64,000 bases of DNA from CAYXST01 sp964472495 (GCA_964472495.1 CAYYLD010000001.1:1-64000), one strand, 5' to 3'; shown: positions 51,968 to 61,124, counted from the stretch's first letter. The notes: a model not told the origin generated them from the letters alone. Made by a program: numbers and translations.

Positions 51968-52094
51968 TTCAATAATTTTTGGCTCGTCCCACCTTTGCTT
52001 CTCGGTTACGAACAAGGCAAATAGGCGACGAAAAAATTGGAAGGGTTCTGGGGTAAGAAATTGTTGCTCGAAAAAGGTTCGAGCTTTGTCCAGT
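51968..52094. repeat. Right 127-bp inverted repeat
   Basis: Exact reverse complement of 46455-46581 over all 127 bases, checked base by base. It begins 52 bp after the cohesin gene stop and contains the same internal hairpin. Confidence 0.97.
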
Positions 52095-52112
52095 AATTGC
52101 GACCAAAAGAAA

Positions 52113-52137
52113 AACGCCTGGTCAGGGTGTTTTTTTA
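52113..52137 (+). terminator. Terminator-like hairpin just outside the island
   Basis: AACGCC-TGGTCAG-GGTGTT (one G-U) with a seven-T tract. Before the island arrived this could have been the tRNA-Pro terminator. Confidence 0.5.
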
Positions 52138-52166
52138 TACCCTTAACAAGGCGCTGTATTTAATGC

Positions 52167-52379
52167 TCAAGGTGAACTGATTTTAATACTTTTTATTCGG
52201 CCACCCCGCTTCTTCATCTTGCCTTGAATCCGGCGAAATTTAATATGACGACATTTAACATTGTTAATTCCCCCGCAATTAGGACAATTTACTAAAAAAC
52301 TAGGGTTTCCTTCTCCTTTTCTCTTGACTCTGGAGATATCAATTTCATTACCGCAAGACCGACATCTTATCCAGTCCAT
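52167..52379 (-). CDS. Small zinc-ribbon protein A
   Basis: 70 aa. CRSCGNEIDISR and CPNCGGINNVKC give two CxxC pairs (residues about 7-10 and 32-35), with a basic C-terminus (KMKKRGGRIKSIK). The start has GGGGAGG 5-8 bp upstream. It overlaps protein B by 32 bp. Perhaps RNA- or ribosome-binding; function unknown. Confidence 0.7.
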   Translation of the reverse strand: MDWIRCRSCGNEIDISRVKRKGEGNPSFLVNCPNCGGINNVKCRHIKFRRIQGKMKKRGGRIKSIKISSP

Positions 52380-52701
52380 TATCCTCCCCTTGCTTAGACC
52401 ACCATTGTATTTTATATTTCCAGCCAGTCAGCGTTTTTCTTGTTCCATCAAATGAACATTCTTCTGCCCAAGGGGGAGCTCTTAAAAAATGTCGATGATT
52501 CCTACTGCGGTGCACCTGGATACTTTCGTCAACATGACCAGAAACAAAAAAGGGGGCGAAATAGCCATTACTTAATCCAGCGAAAAAAACACCTTCTGTA
52601 TGCCGAGTAAGTCCGTCATTCGGCTTTAAACGACACCTTGTCCCAGGCGTTTCAGGAATTTTCTCGTCTTCGGCTAATCTGTGAAATGCTGGTACTCCCA
52701 T
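52348..52701 (-). CDS. Hypothetical small protein B
   Basis: 117 aa from the ATG at 52701, which follows AGGAGG. Contains RHTEGVFFAGLSNGYFAPFF and a Trp-rich end (WKYKIQWWSKQ). No recognised motif. The reading frame is long for its position and overlaps zinc-ribbon A, so an out-of-frame artefact cannot be excluded. Confidence 0.5.
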   Translation of the reverse strand: MGVPAFHRLAEDEKIPETPGTRCRLKPNDGLTRHTEGVFFAGLSNGYFAPFFVSGHVDESIQVHRSRNHRHFLRAPPWAEECSFDGTRKTLTGWKYKIQWWSKQGEDNGLDKMSVLR

Positions 52702-52807
52702 ACCTCTCCTCCTTTCCGGGTTTATAAAAAAGAACAAATTAAATGGCTTTACTGACAAGACATTTTTTTCTTAAAATTTCGCTCAAAAAATAGGTGGTTG
52801 TCCGCAA

Positions 52808-52827
52808 GTTAACGCCAAAGCGTTAAC
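52808..52827. repeat. Perfect palindrome
   Basis: GTTAACGC-CAAA-GCGTTAAC, 8-bp stem, in the 210-bp gap between proteins B and C. Could be an operator or a short hairpin in the leader of protein B. Confidence 0.5.
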
Positions 52828-52912
52828 CAATATAGGATTCCCTGTCTATGATGATTAATCTGAAATCTTAAAGAAAAATCTTGGACAGTAAAGCCATCCT
52901 TATTATACCGTC

Positions 52913-53104
52913 TCACCAAATACTTGTCAACGGGTCGGTCGCGGCAATTGTCTCAATCCCTTGACCAAATTGTTTAATCATGTTTCTGGCTCGACAAAGA
53001 GGACATTTGACTATCCGGCTATCTTCAAAACCAGGATTGACTTCTAGAGGTATAGATTCTTCTCCGCACCACCAACACCTTACTTTGATTTCTTCCTTTT
53101 CCAT
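52913..53104 (-). CDS. Small zinc-ribbon protein C
   Basis: 63 aa with CWWCGEESIP and CPLCRARN, two CxxC pairs 24 residues apart. GAGAGGA lies 9 bp before the start. No known family. Second of the tandem small zinc proteins. Confidence 0.65.
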   Translation of the reverse strand: MEKEEIKVRCWWCGEESIPLEVNPGFEDSRIVKCPLCRARNMIKQFGQGIETIAATDPLTSIW

Positions 53105-53124
53105 CTTTTCTATTCCTCTCTGTT

Positions 53125-53283
53125 CTAAAATTCGTTTGGATTAATAACAATAACCTTGCCGTTCTTTTTCTTCTCAACTATGTTCTTAAAGCCGCAACGG
53201 GGACATTCAATTGCCCTTTTTTTGTCCAAAGAACCGTCCTTGAATATAATTCTTTTCCGACAACCCTGACATTCTAACTTCAT
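53125..53283 (-). CDS. Small zinc-ribbon protein D
   Basis: 52 aa starting MKLECQGCRKRIIF at 53283 (AAGGAGGGAGGG upstream; a longer form would lack such a signal). CQGC and CPRC form the ribbon, as in DksA/TraR- or MJ0042-type finger proteins. First of the tandem small genes after the adenylate-kinase terminator. Confidence 0.65.
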   Translation of the reverse strand: MKLECQGCRKRIIFKDGSLDKKRAIECPRCGFKNIVEKKKNGKVIVINPNEF

Positions 53284-53324
53284 TCCCTCCCTCCTTTCTG
53301 TTGTTAAAATGTTAAAGGACAAAA

Positions 53325-53348
53325 CAAAAAACTGACCGGAGAGGTCAG
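53325..53348 (-). terminator. Terminator after the adenylate-kinase-like gene
   Basis: Minus strand CTGACC-TCTCC-GGTCAG then TTTTTTG. Confidence 0.5.
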
Positions 53349-53545
53349 CTTCTTTAAATCTTCTAATATATCTTAATTAAAATGCTCAAAAAGCTGATCT
53401 CTCGAGGTCAGTAAAGTAGGCAAAATAGAACCAAAAACCGGACGGATTTTGACTGAAATCAGTAAAAATATCTAGTTTATTCAAGCTGTCTAACATATTG
53501 ATTAATTTAATCTTTAACCGAATGAGTGTCAAGGGGATAATCTGG

Positions 53546-54634
53546 CTAATCCTTTTCTAGTCCCAAAACCTTGACCAATTGCCTGACTAAGCTGACGACC
53601 ACCGGCGGAGCCAACAAACTATAAACTTCTTGACCTTGGTCGTCTTTAATTATCCAGGGCTTTTCGGTCATTTTGACTTTGCCTGTCCGAGAATCGAACT
53701 GATAGCTGTATTCCGGGGTAATTTCATAATCATCAACATATTGTTTAGCCAATTTAACTGGAACAGAATTCCTTAAAAGAATCTTGGGGATGCCGTGCAA
53801 GGAAAAGATTTTATCAATCAGCTGACTATCTAAGGTCAATCTGTCTCTAATGGATTCGATGCCTAAATTATCACCTTCTTTAGCGACCATCCTGGCCTTC
53901 CGGCACTGCGGGTCATCACAAATTAAATAAAACTCTTTTTTCTTTTGGTCATAGCCAATTTCTTTAGTCGGGAACAGTTTCAAACTGCGCGGCGTCTGGC
54001 ATTTTGGACAAACGACTCGGTTCTTCATTCTGGCGTCAATGACCGATTCCGGAATATCAATAGCTATAAAAATATCCGGGTCGTCCCGATAATTAATCAA
54101 ATCCCTGAAAAACAAAGAGTAAGAAACCTGGTCCAAATCTCTGGGGAAGCCGTCAATAAAAAGAGATTTTCTGGGTAATTTGTCTATCTCTCTTTTAAGC
54201 AAGGCCAGAATAAACTCGGTCGGCAAAAGGGACTTGGTGCTGCGGCCGGACAAGGACTCGAAAACCTCTTTAATAGAAATATAGCCGCGATAATTGCTGG
54301 ATAAATAATCTAATAATTCCTGTTTCCTCTTCTTGTTTTTTATCTCTTGATGAACGGCTCTGACAATGTCGCCAACGGAAATATGGTTGATTTTGTCTGA
54401 ACCGAAAATCTCCATCATTAACTTGGTATAGGTTCCTTTGCCGGCATTCTTTTTACCCAAAAAGTAGGCGATAAAAGTATTTCGCTTAAGGTAATTCCTT
54501 AAAAGGGTAACTTCTTGGCCGACTTTAGCCTGGAAATATTTTTTTCGTTCCTTGGGGCCAGCCAAATCAAACCCTTTAGTTAATCCCCTGACTTTTGTTT
54601 TGGCTAAAGGAAATTCTTTCCTTTGAGCTTTCAT
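53546..54634 (-). CDS. Atypical adenylate kinase-like nucleoside monophosphate kinase
   Basis: 362 aa. P-loop LGKKNAGKGTYTK (about 57-70), SVGDIVRAVH, LFIDGFPRDLDQVSYS, and a lid with a zinc-like CPKCQTPRSL ... CDDPQC. An N-terminal extension of about 50 residues and a C-terminal extension make it longer than the usual 215-aa Adk. Probably phosphorylates AMP or a related NMP, but the lid substitutions leave the substrate open. Confidence 0.8.
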   Translation of the reverse strand: MKAQRKEFPLAKTKVRGLTKGFDLAGPKERKKYFQAKVGQEVTLLRNYLKRNTFIAYFLGKKNAGKGTYTKLMMEIFGSDKINHISVGDIVRAVHQEIKNKKRKQELLDYLSSNYRGYISIKEVFESLSGRSTKSLLPTEFILALLKREIDKLPRKSLFIDGFPRDLDQVSYSLFFRDLINYRDDPDIFIAIDIPESVIDARMKNRVVCPKCQTPRSLKLFPTKEIGYDQKKKEFYLICDDPQCRKARMVAKEGDNLGIESIRDRLTLDSQLIDKIFSLHGIPKILLRNSVPVKLAKQYVDDYEITPEYSYQFDSRTGKVKMTEKPWIIKDDQGQEVYSLLAPPVVVSLVRQLVKVLGLEKD

Positions 54635-54693
54635 ATGGTTATAAATATTTAATCAGATAGTTCAGATTAGCAAAAAAAATGCTTATTGGCAAG

Positions 54694-55563
54694 CTATTCG
54701 GTTGTGGCTATTTCAAACCAAATTCCATCAGTATAAATTTGGATACGGCCGTCTCTGTCGGTTCGGTAAACTGAAAAATCTTTTAATCGTTTCAAAACAT
54801 CTGAATGAGGATGACCGTAACGATTCTCTTGACCAACCGAAATAATGGCTACTTGAGGATTAACCGCCTCCAAAAACTTTTGGCTGCTGGAGGTTTTGCT
54901 GCCGTGATGAGGCACTTTTAAAACATCTGACCTTAATCGGTCAACCGGCCAATGACTAACTAAATATTGTTCAACGTCCTTCTCAATATCGCCAGTTAAA
55001 AGAAATTCCATCTGGTCGTAAACTAAGCGGCCGACCACAGAAACATTATTAGCTTTTTGGGCTAAATACTTAGTTGAGGACTGTTCCGGCCAAAGAACTT
55101 CCAAAGACGGACCGGCCGGGAAAATAATTTTTTGGCCGGTCTGAGCTATGGTCAAAGGAATACTTTTTTCAGCAACTAAATCCTCCCATCTTTGATAAAC
55201 AGCTGTCTCTTTTCGGAAGCCGCTGGTTAGAATATGGCCGATTTGATAATAATTAAGCACCTCCACTAAACCAGTGATGTGGTCAGCGTCAGGATGGGTT
55301 AAAATAATTAAATCAATGGTCCGGTCATAAAAAGGCATTACTTGATTCAATTCTGCCAAAACTGCTTTATCAGGTCCGCCGTCGATCAAAACCTGCCGAC
55401 CAGCCGGCGTCTCAATAAAAATACTATCTCCTTGTCCGACATCAAAGAAATAAACCTCTAAAAGATTATCCGGGGCTTGCCAAAAAACAGCTGACCAAAT
55501 AAGAATAGCAGTGATAGAAAGGATAATTAGGATTAAGTAAGTAAACCTTTTGACCTGGAACAT
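54694..55563 (-). CDS. ComEC metallo-beta-lactamase part (separate gene)
   Basis: 289 aa: one N-terminal helix (about 8-25) and an MBL domain: VGQGDSIFIETP, THPDADHITGL (H-x-D-A-D-H), LLTGDIEKDVE, VPHHGSKTSSS and YGHPHSDVL. In most bacteria this domain is fused to the ComEC channel; here it is a distinct frame overlapping the channel gene by 31 bp. It would trim or process one DNA strand during uptake. Confidence 0.88.
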   Translation of the reverse strand: MFQVKRFTYLILIILSITAILIWSAVFWQAPDNLLEVYFFDVGQGDSIFIETPAGRQVLIDGGPDKAVLAELNQVMPFYDRTIDLIILTHPDADHITGLVEVLNYYQIGHILTSGFRKETAVYQRWEDLVAEKSIPLTIAQTGQKIIFPAGPSLEVLWPEQSSTKYLAQKANNVSVVGRLVYDQMEFLLTGDIEKDVEQYLVSHWPVDRLRSDVLKVPHHGSKTSSSQKFLEAVNPQVAIISVGQENRYGHPHSDVLKRLKDFSVYRTDRDGRIQIYTDGIWFEIATTE

Positions 55564-56984
55564 CTGTTAATAATTATAATTAAAAGCGAATAATATCCTA
55601 ATAAAATTATCCAGGAAATATTATTAAATTGATAAGCGGCCAAGGGGAAAGAGGAAAGGTAATCAACTACTTTAACCAGATAAGTTAATAATAGCCAAAC
55701 CGGCCAGGTGATTGCTTTAGCTAAAGCCAGCCAAATTAAACCACTGAAACTTAAAATTATCCCAGACATCATCATTAGTGGCAAAAAAGGAACAATTAAT
55801 AGGTTGGCTAAAGGTGAAATTAAAGAAAGTCGGCCAAAGTGGAAAATTAAAACCGGCAAAGTACCTAATTGAGCGGCTAAAGTCATAGTCAGAATATCTT
55901 TTAAGCGAGCTGGATTAGGCCAATTGGCTGTTCGCTTATCTAAAATTGGTTTGAGATAAATAATACTTAGAGTGGCTAAAAAAGATAACTGGAAACCAAC
56001 ATCTGATTCTAAAAGAAGAGGACTAACCGCTAGCATGGCGGTGGCCGCTAAAACGACCGCCCGGTCAGCGCTGCGCAAACGACCGACTTTTTGGGCTAAT
56101 AAGAGCAGGCCGGCCATCAGGCCAGCCCTCACAGCCGAAGCTGGCGCACCAATCATTAGAATATAGATAATCAGAAAAAAGAGAACAAAATAGAAAGCTT
56201 GACCCCGCCAAAGACCGATAGCCAAGGCCAGGAAAAGCAGAATCTGTGACATAATAATCATGTGCATGCCCGAAATGGCGACAATGTGGCGAGTACCAGT
56301 AATATTCAATTTATCTTTCAAATTATCGGCTAATCCCCATTTATCGCCTAAAAAGATAGCTTTGAGAATACTGCCTTGGGGCGGTAAGAGGGTTTGGTCA
56401 ATGATTTTTCTTAATCTATCCTTGAAATTAAAAATTATTTGAGTACACCAAGGGCTTTGATTTTTAGCTAAGTAGTTAATCTGGGGATTATAAATAACCG
56501 AATAGATTTTATCTTTGGCCAAATATTGGCGGTAATCAAAATCTTCAAATTGAGCCGGTTGTTTTAACTGACCGTTAATTTCTAATCGGTCGCCATAACT
56601 ATATTCCGGATAAAGCTCCGTAGTAATCAAAATCCTCCCGGGAATTCCTTCGGCTTCAAATTCAAATTTCTGCTGATTAATTCTCTGCTCTGGCTCGTCA
56701 ACAACAATTCCTGATAGAGTCATTGACTGTTCATAATATTGATGAAGCTTTTCCAATTCAGCCGGCTGAGCAGCTATTTGATGTCGCCAAAAACCACTAA
56801 TTAAAACCAACAAGCAAAAGCCAACTAAGGCCAAAACCTTAGATTTAGAATAAAGGATAATCAAGAGGAAAGCTAAAACAAAAATTCCCCACCAAATTAG
56901 CCGGGGAATTTTGATTAAAGAATCCAGAACAATACCACTGATAAAAGCCAGACAGAAACAGAGAAGGATCTTGGATTTAGTCAT
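55533..56984 (-). CDS. comEC: ComEC/Rec2 competence channel protein (without MBL domain)
   Basis: 483-aa polytopic membrane protein. An N-terminal OB-like region (about 70-150) is followed by the competence domain with TGTRHIVAISGMHMIIMSQ and about ten helices. It transports single-stranded DNA across the inner membrane. The MBL portion is encoded by the overlapping downstream gene. Starts 1 bp after nrdG, so it shares the nrdD-nrdG transcript. Confidence 0.92.
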   Translation of the reverse strand: MTKSKILLCFCLAFISGIVLDSLIKIPRLIWWGIFVLAFLLIILYSKSKVLALVGFCLLVLISGFWRHQIAAQPAELEKLHQYYEQSMTLSGIVVDEPEQRINQQKFEFEAEGIPGRILITTELYPEYSYGDRLEINGQLKQPAQFEDFDYRQYLAKDKIYSVIYNPQINYLAKNQSPWCTQIIFNFKDRLRKIIDQTLLPPQGSILKAIFLGDKWGLADNLKDKLNITGTRHIVAISGMHMIIMSQILLFLALAIGLWRGQAFYFVLFFLIIYILMIGAPASAVRAGLMAGLLLLAQKVGRLRSADRAVVLAATAMLAVSPLLLESDVGFQLSFLATLSIIYLKPILDKRTANWPNPARLKDILTMTLAAQLGTLPVLIFHFGRLSLISPLANLLIVPFLPLMMMSGIILSFSGLIWLALAKAITWPVWLLLTYLVKVVDYLSSFPLAAYQFNNISWIILLGYYSLLIIIINRCSRSKGLLT

Positions 56985-57683
56985 TTATATTCTCAAAACC
57001 GCTTTTTCAGGATAAGGTTTTAATATCTCCAAAAATTTCCTTAAAGTTTCCTCAGAATAAGGTTTTATCTTTTTAAAACGCTCGTCTAAAGCTTTTTGAT
57101 TTTGGAATTGCTGGAGGGCAATCAGTTTAACTCCTTGAAGCCATTGACCAATTTTCCTGATTTCTTTTTGACCGACGATGGTCGGGATAACCGTGATTCT
57201 AAATTCATAATCAAGACCACTGTCTTTAATCAAATCAATACTTTTTTGGATATTCTCTAAATTAATCTTTAAGCCAGCTGCTTGGGAATATCTTTCTGGT
57301 GAAGATTTAATATCCATAGCCAGATAATCAACCAATTTCTTTTTAATCAATTTGTCTAATACTGATGGATTATAACCATTGGTATCTAATTTAACCAAAA
57401 ATCCTAAATTTTTTATCTGACGAATAAATTTAGGTAAGTCCCGCTGGATAGTCGGTTCGCCACCGGTCAGACAGACTCCTTCCAATAATCCTTGACGAGA
57501 TTTCAAAAAATCGAAAAAATCTTTTTCAGTAATTTGCGGTTGTTTCTTTATTTGTTCGGGAAGGACTAACTCCGGATTCTGACAAAAGGGACATCTAAAA
57601 TTACAGCCACTGCTGAAAACAGTGGCCGCAATTTTTGAAGGATAGTCGACTAAAGTTAGTTTTTGCAGTCCGCCAAGCAGCAT
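56985..57683 (-). CDS. nrdG: Anaerobic ribonucleotide reductase activating protein (radical SAM)
   Basis: 232 aa. The radical-SAM cluster motif CNFRCPFCQNPELV (CxxxCxxC), then CLTGGEPTIQ and DTNGYNP. Generates the glycyl radical on NrdD. Located 7 bp after nrdD and directly before comEC. Confidence 0.93.
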   Translation of the reverse strand: MLLGGLQKLTLVDYPSKIAATVFSSGCNFRCPFCQNPELVLPEQIKKQPQITEKDFFDFLKSRQGLLEGVCLTGGEPTIQRDLPKFIRQIKNLGFLVKLDTNGYNPSVLDKLIKKKLVDYLAMDIKSSPERYSQAAGLKINLENIQKSIDLIKDSGLDYEFRITVIPTIVGQKEIRKIGQWLQGVKLIALQQFQNQKALDERFKKIKPYSEETLRKFLEILKPYPEKAVLRI

Positions 57684-57690
57684 AAGATAA

Positions 57691-59802
57691 TTAATCCCCG
57701 GGATTAAATTTGAATTCCTTCCTTTCTTTAAACTCTTGCTGTTTACCCATATTCCATTGACTAACCGGTCTTAAATATCCAACCACTCGGGAATAAACTT
57801 CACAGGGTTGTTTAATAGTACATTTGGGACAGTAAAAATGTTCTCCGGCGATATAGCCGTGAGTAGGACAAATTGAGAAAGTAGGGGTCAGCGTAATATA
57901 GGGTAAATGGAATTTTTCAAAAATCTTCTTAATTAAATTCTTGACTGTTTGAATATCAGAAACTTTCTCTCCTAAAAAGAGATGGAGAACGGTCCCCCCG
58001 GTATACTGACATTGAATTTTATCCTGAAGTTCTAGGGCCTTAAACATATCATCGGTAGAATCAACCGGCAATTGAGAACTATTGGTATAATACGGTAGTT
58101 TTTTGGTGCCGGCCGTAATGATATCTGGATATTTTTCTCTATCAATTTTTGCTTGTCGATAACTTGTTCCTTCGCCGGGAGTAGCCTCAAGATTATACAG
58201 ATTACCAGTTTCTTCTTGATATTTTATTAATCTCTGACGCATAAAATCTAAAATCTCCAGAGTGAATCTTCTTCCCCGTTGAGAAACAACATTCTCTTCA
58301 ATGAAATTTAAAAGAGATTCATTCATTCCGATTAAACCAATAGTTGAGAAATGATTTCCAAAATAAGAACCTCTTACTTTTTTAACCGAAGCTAAGTAGT
58401 GTTTTGAATATGGATAGAGGCCTTTCTCCATAAAATTATCTAAGGCCTTTCTTTTAATTTCTAAACTTTCTTTGGCTAAATCCATTAAATGCGTCAATCT
58501 TTGGAAGAATTCCTTTTTAGTTTTAGAAAGATAACCAATTCTGGGCATATTTATGGTGACCACCCCAATACTTCCTGTCAGCGGAGCTGAACCAAAAAGA
58601 CCGCCTCCTCTTTTATAAAGTTCTTTATTTGACAAACGAAGTCGACAACACATTGACCTGAAGTCTTCAGGATTCATATCAGATCGGACAAAATTTTGGA
58701 AATAATTTACCCCGTATTTAGCCGTCGCTTCCCACATCGGCTCTAAGGCTGGTCTATCCCAATCAAAATCTTTGGTAATAGAAACTGTCGGGATAGGAAA
58801 AGTAAACGGTTTGCCTTTGGCATCCCCTTTCATCAATACTTCATAAAAAGCCCGATTGACCATATCCATTTCTTCTTGAAATTGGCCGTAAGTTTCTCTT
58901 TTGGGCTGTCCGCCAATGATTACCGGCTGTTTAGCTAAAAAAGTTGGGGGGGTGATATCGAGAGTCACATTAAGAAACGGAGTCTGGAAGCCTACTCTGG
59001 TCGGCACCATACAGTTGTATAAAAATTCCTGCATGGCCTGTCTAACTTGAGAATAATTCAAATTGTCATAACGAATAAAGGGAGCTAACAAAGTATCAAA
59101 ATTTGAAACAGCTTCAGCACCGGCCGCTTCACCCTGAAGCGTATAAAAGAAATTAACTAATTGACCCAAAGCTGTCCTAAAATGTTTGGCTGGCCGGGAT
59201 TCTAATTTTCCTGAGACGCCGCCAAAACCCCGCAACAACAAATCGTAAAGATCCCAGCCCATGCAATAGCAGGCCAGGGTCTCTAAATCATGAATGTGAA
59301 AATCTTCGTTAGTGGCTGCCTCTCTTATTTCTTTTGGGTAAATTTTGTTTAACCAATATTTCTTAGCAACGGCAGCCATGCCATATTGATTCAATCCCTG
59401 TAAAGAATAAGTCATATTGGCATTTTCCTGAATTTGCCAGTCAAGTTCCTGGATGTATCTATCAACCATTTCAGTTGATTCGTCTACAACAGCCACCGCT
59501 TCTCTAATTCTTCTCCTTTGTTCTCTATATAAAATATAAGCTTTAGCTGTTTCGACCAGGCCTTCTAAAATTAAAACTTCTTCGACAATATCCTGAACTT
59601 CTTCAACTTTAGGAACTTCTTCTTTTTTGAAACGGCGTTCCAGTAAATCCAATACTTTATCAGAAAGACGTTTAGCTTTGCGACCGTTACCCTGATGAGT
59701 GGCTGTTAAGGCCTTATAAATCGCCTGAGTAATCTTCTCTTGCTCAAAATCAACCACTCGACCATCTCTTTTAATAATCTTAACTATTTTGTTCTTAACC
59801 AT
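57691..59802 (-). CDS. nrdD: Anaerobic ribonucleoside-triphosphate reductase
   Basis: 703 aa from the ATG at 59802; a TTG further upstream is possible. N-terminal ATP-cone (KIIKRDGRVVDFEQEKITQA) that senses ATP/dATP, then the catalytic barrel with substrate-site cysteines, and the C-terminal zinc knuckle (CPTHG, CPKC) followed by the glycyl-radical loop RVVGYLRPVSQWNMGKQQE. Supplies dNTPs without oxygen. Operon with nrdG and comEC. Confidence 0.95.
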   Translation of the reverse strand: MVKNKIVKIIKRDGRVVDFEQEKITQAIYKALTATHQGNGRKAKRLSDKVLDLLERRFKKEEVPKVEEVQDIVEEVLILEGLVETAKAYILYREQRRRIREAVAVVDESTEMVDRYIQELDWQIQENANMTYSLQGLNQYGMAAVAKKYWLNKIYPKEIREAATNEDFHIHDLETLACYCMGWDLYDLLLRGFGGVSGKLESRPAKHFRTALGQLVNFFYTLQGEAAGAEAVSNFDTLLAPFIRYDNLNYSQVRQAMQEFLYNCMVPTRVGFQTPFLNVTLDITPPTFLAKQPVIIGGQPKRETYGQFQEEMDMVNRAFYEVLMKGDAKGKPFTFPIPTVSITKDFDWDRPALEPMWEATAKYGVNYFQNFVRSDMNPEDFRSMCCRLRLSNKELYKRGGGLFGSAPLTGSIGVVTINMPRIGYLSKTKKEFFQRLTHLMDLAKESLEIKRKALDNFMEKGLYPYSKHYLASVKKVRGSYFGNHFSTIGLIGMNESLLNFIEENVVSQRGRRFTLEILDFMRQRLIKYQEETGNLYNLEATPGEGTSYRQAKIDREKYPDIITAGTKKLPYYTNSSQLPVDSTDDMFKALELQDKIQCQYTGGTVLHLFLGEKVSDIQTVKNLIKKIFEKFHLPYITLTPTFSICPTHGYIAGEHFYCPKCTIKQPCEVYSRVVGYLRPVSQWNMGKQQEFKERKEFKFNPGD

Positions 59803-59927
59803 CTTGCTAAGCAGCCCAGCCAACAGACAACCCTTTTAAAAAAGGATTATCCTTGGTCAGTCAACTTTTATATTTATCAACAATAACTCTATTTTACTCC
59901 AATGACCAAAACTGGTCAAACTAATTC

Positions 59928-59964
59928 AAAAAGAAACAGCCATCCGAAATTGGCTGGCTGTTTC
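59928..59964 (-). terminator. Terminator after ftsZ
   Basis: Minus strand GAAACAGCC...GGCTGTTTC with a 14-nt loop, followed by TTTTT. Confidence 0.6.
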
Positions 59965-59985
59965 AATCAACTTATTTATCAAAAT

Positions 59986-61098
59986 TTATTTCATCTTTCT
60001 TCTGATAAAAGCGGGAATATCCCATTCGCTTTCCGGCTCTTCCACCTCTTTGGGCTTAAATTCCATTCTCTTTCTCGTTTTTTCTTCAATCTGATTAATC
60101 GGCGAAATATCCTGAATCTTTGGTTCGCCGGCTTTCCTCATCACCTCGTCAAAGCCCGTAGCGATAACGGTAATTTTAATCTCGCCTTTCTTCAATTTAT
60201 CATCAACTACCGCTCCGAAAATGACTTTGGCCTCCGGGTCGACTGATTCAACAATTATCTTGGCCGCTTCGTTAATTTCGGCCATGGCCAAGTCTGGACC
60301 ACCGCTAACATTAAAGAGAACTCCTTTAGCTCCGTCGATAGAAATTTCTAGCAAAGGCGAATTAATGGCTACCTTAGCCGCTTCAATGGCCCGGTCGTCG
60401 CCAGTTGCTCGACCGATACCCATCAAAGCTGAACCAGCATTCTCCATAATCGCTTTGACGTCAGCAAAATCAACATTAACAATACCAGGCGTGATAACTA
60501 AGTCGGAAATACCCTGAACGGCTTGTCTCAAAACATCATCAACCACTGAAAAGGCATCGGTCAACGAAGTTTTATGGTCAATCACTGAAAGAAGTTTGTC
60601 ATTAGGAATAGTAATTAAAGTATCAACTTTATCGCGTAACTGGTTGAGACCATCTTCGGCGATGCGCATTCGCTGGAGACCCTCAAAGGTGAACGGTTTA
60701 GTGACCACAGCTACCGTTAAAGCGCCGGAATCGCGGGCTGCTTCGGCAATAATCGGACTAGCGCCAGTCCCAGTACCGCCACCCATGCCACAAGTAACAA
60801 AAACCATATCAGCTCCTTTGACCACTTGATGAATTTCGTCACGATTCTCTTCAGCTGCCTGACGGCCAAGTTCTGGATTCATACCGGCTCCCAGCCCTTT
60901 AGTTAGATTCTTGCCGATATGGAGTTTCTCTGATGAATTAACATGATGTAGATCTTGAGCATCGGTATTGATGGCCACAAAATCTACTCCGTGAATTTTA
61001 CAGGCCATCATTCGAGAAATGGCGTTGCCACCGCTCCCGCCAATGCCGACCACTTTAATTTTAGCAAAAGTTTCGACAGCTGGTTTTACTTGAGCCAT
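59986..61098 (-). CDS. ftsZ: Cell division protein FtsZ
   Basis: 370 aa. Start at 61098 (MAQVKPAVETFAKIKVVG); an earlier ATG at 61119 adds seven residues and has no Shine-Dalgarno. Tubulin signature GGGTGTGASP, GTP-binding GGSGGNAI at the N-terminus, T7 loop NVDFADVKAIM, and the C-terminal partner-binding peptide WDIPAFIRRKMK. Forms the division ring with FtsA encoded just upstream; a 12-bp hairpin lies 26 bp before its start. Confidence 0.97.
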   Translation of the reverse strand: MAQVKPAVETFAKIKVVGIGGSGGNAISRMMACKIHGVDFVAINTDAQDLHHVNSSEKLHIGKNLTKGLGAGMNPELGRQAAEENRDEIHQVVKGADMVFVTCGMGGGTGTGASPIIAEAARDSGALTVAVVTKPFTFEGLQRMRIAEDGLNQLRDKVDTLITIPNDKLLSVIDHKTSLTDAFSVVDDVLRQAVQGISDLVITPGIVNVDFADVKAIMENAGSALMGIGRATGDDRAIEAAKVAINSPLLEISIDGAKGVLFNVSGGPDLAMAEINEAAKIIVESVDPEAKVIFGAVVDDKLKKGEIKITVIATGFDEVMRKAGEPKIQDISPINQIEEKTRKRMEFKPKEVEEPESEWDIPAFIRRKMK

Positions 61099-61124
61099 AT
61101 GATTACTTAAGCAACTCATTAAGC

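Larger units (their letters stand above)
46455..52094. mobile_element. 5.64-kb genomic island bounded by perfect 127-bp inverted repeats
   Basis: The island begins at the last base of tRNA-Pro and ends at an exact inverted copy of the same 127 bp. It contains, all on the plus strand, a histidine kinase, a response regulator, a dockerin protein and a cohesin protein with gaps of 18, 11 and 9 bp, so a single operon. There is no transposase, integrase or resolvase inside, and no direct target duplication: the bases outside are GCCCG on the left and AATTG on the right. Possible readings: a non-autonomous element, a cassette inserted at a tRNA, or an invertible segment. Perfect repeat identity argues for a recent event or ongoing recombination. 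Confidence 0.75.

Noticed and set aside
46455..52094. Interpretation of the island as an ordinary insertion sequence or composite transposon
   Set aside because: No transposase and no target duplication; repeats carry no open transposase frame.
51924..52163. Open frame spanning the right inverted repeat
   Set aside because: Mostly the repeat itself; no start signal and no recognisable product.
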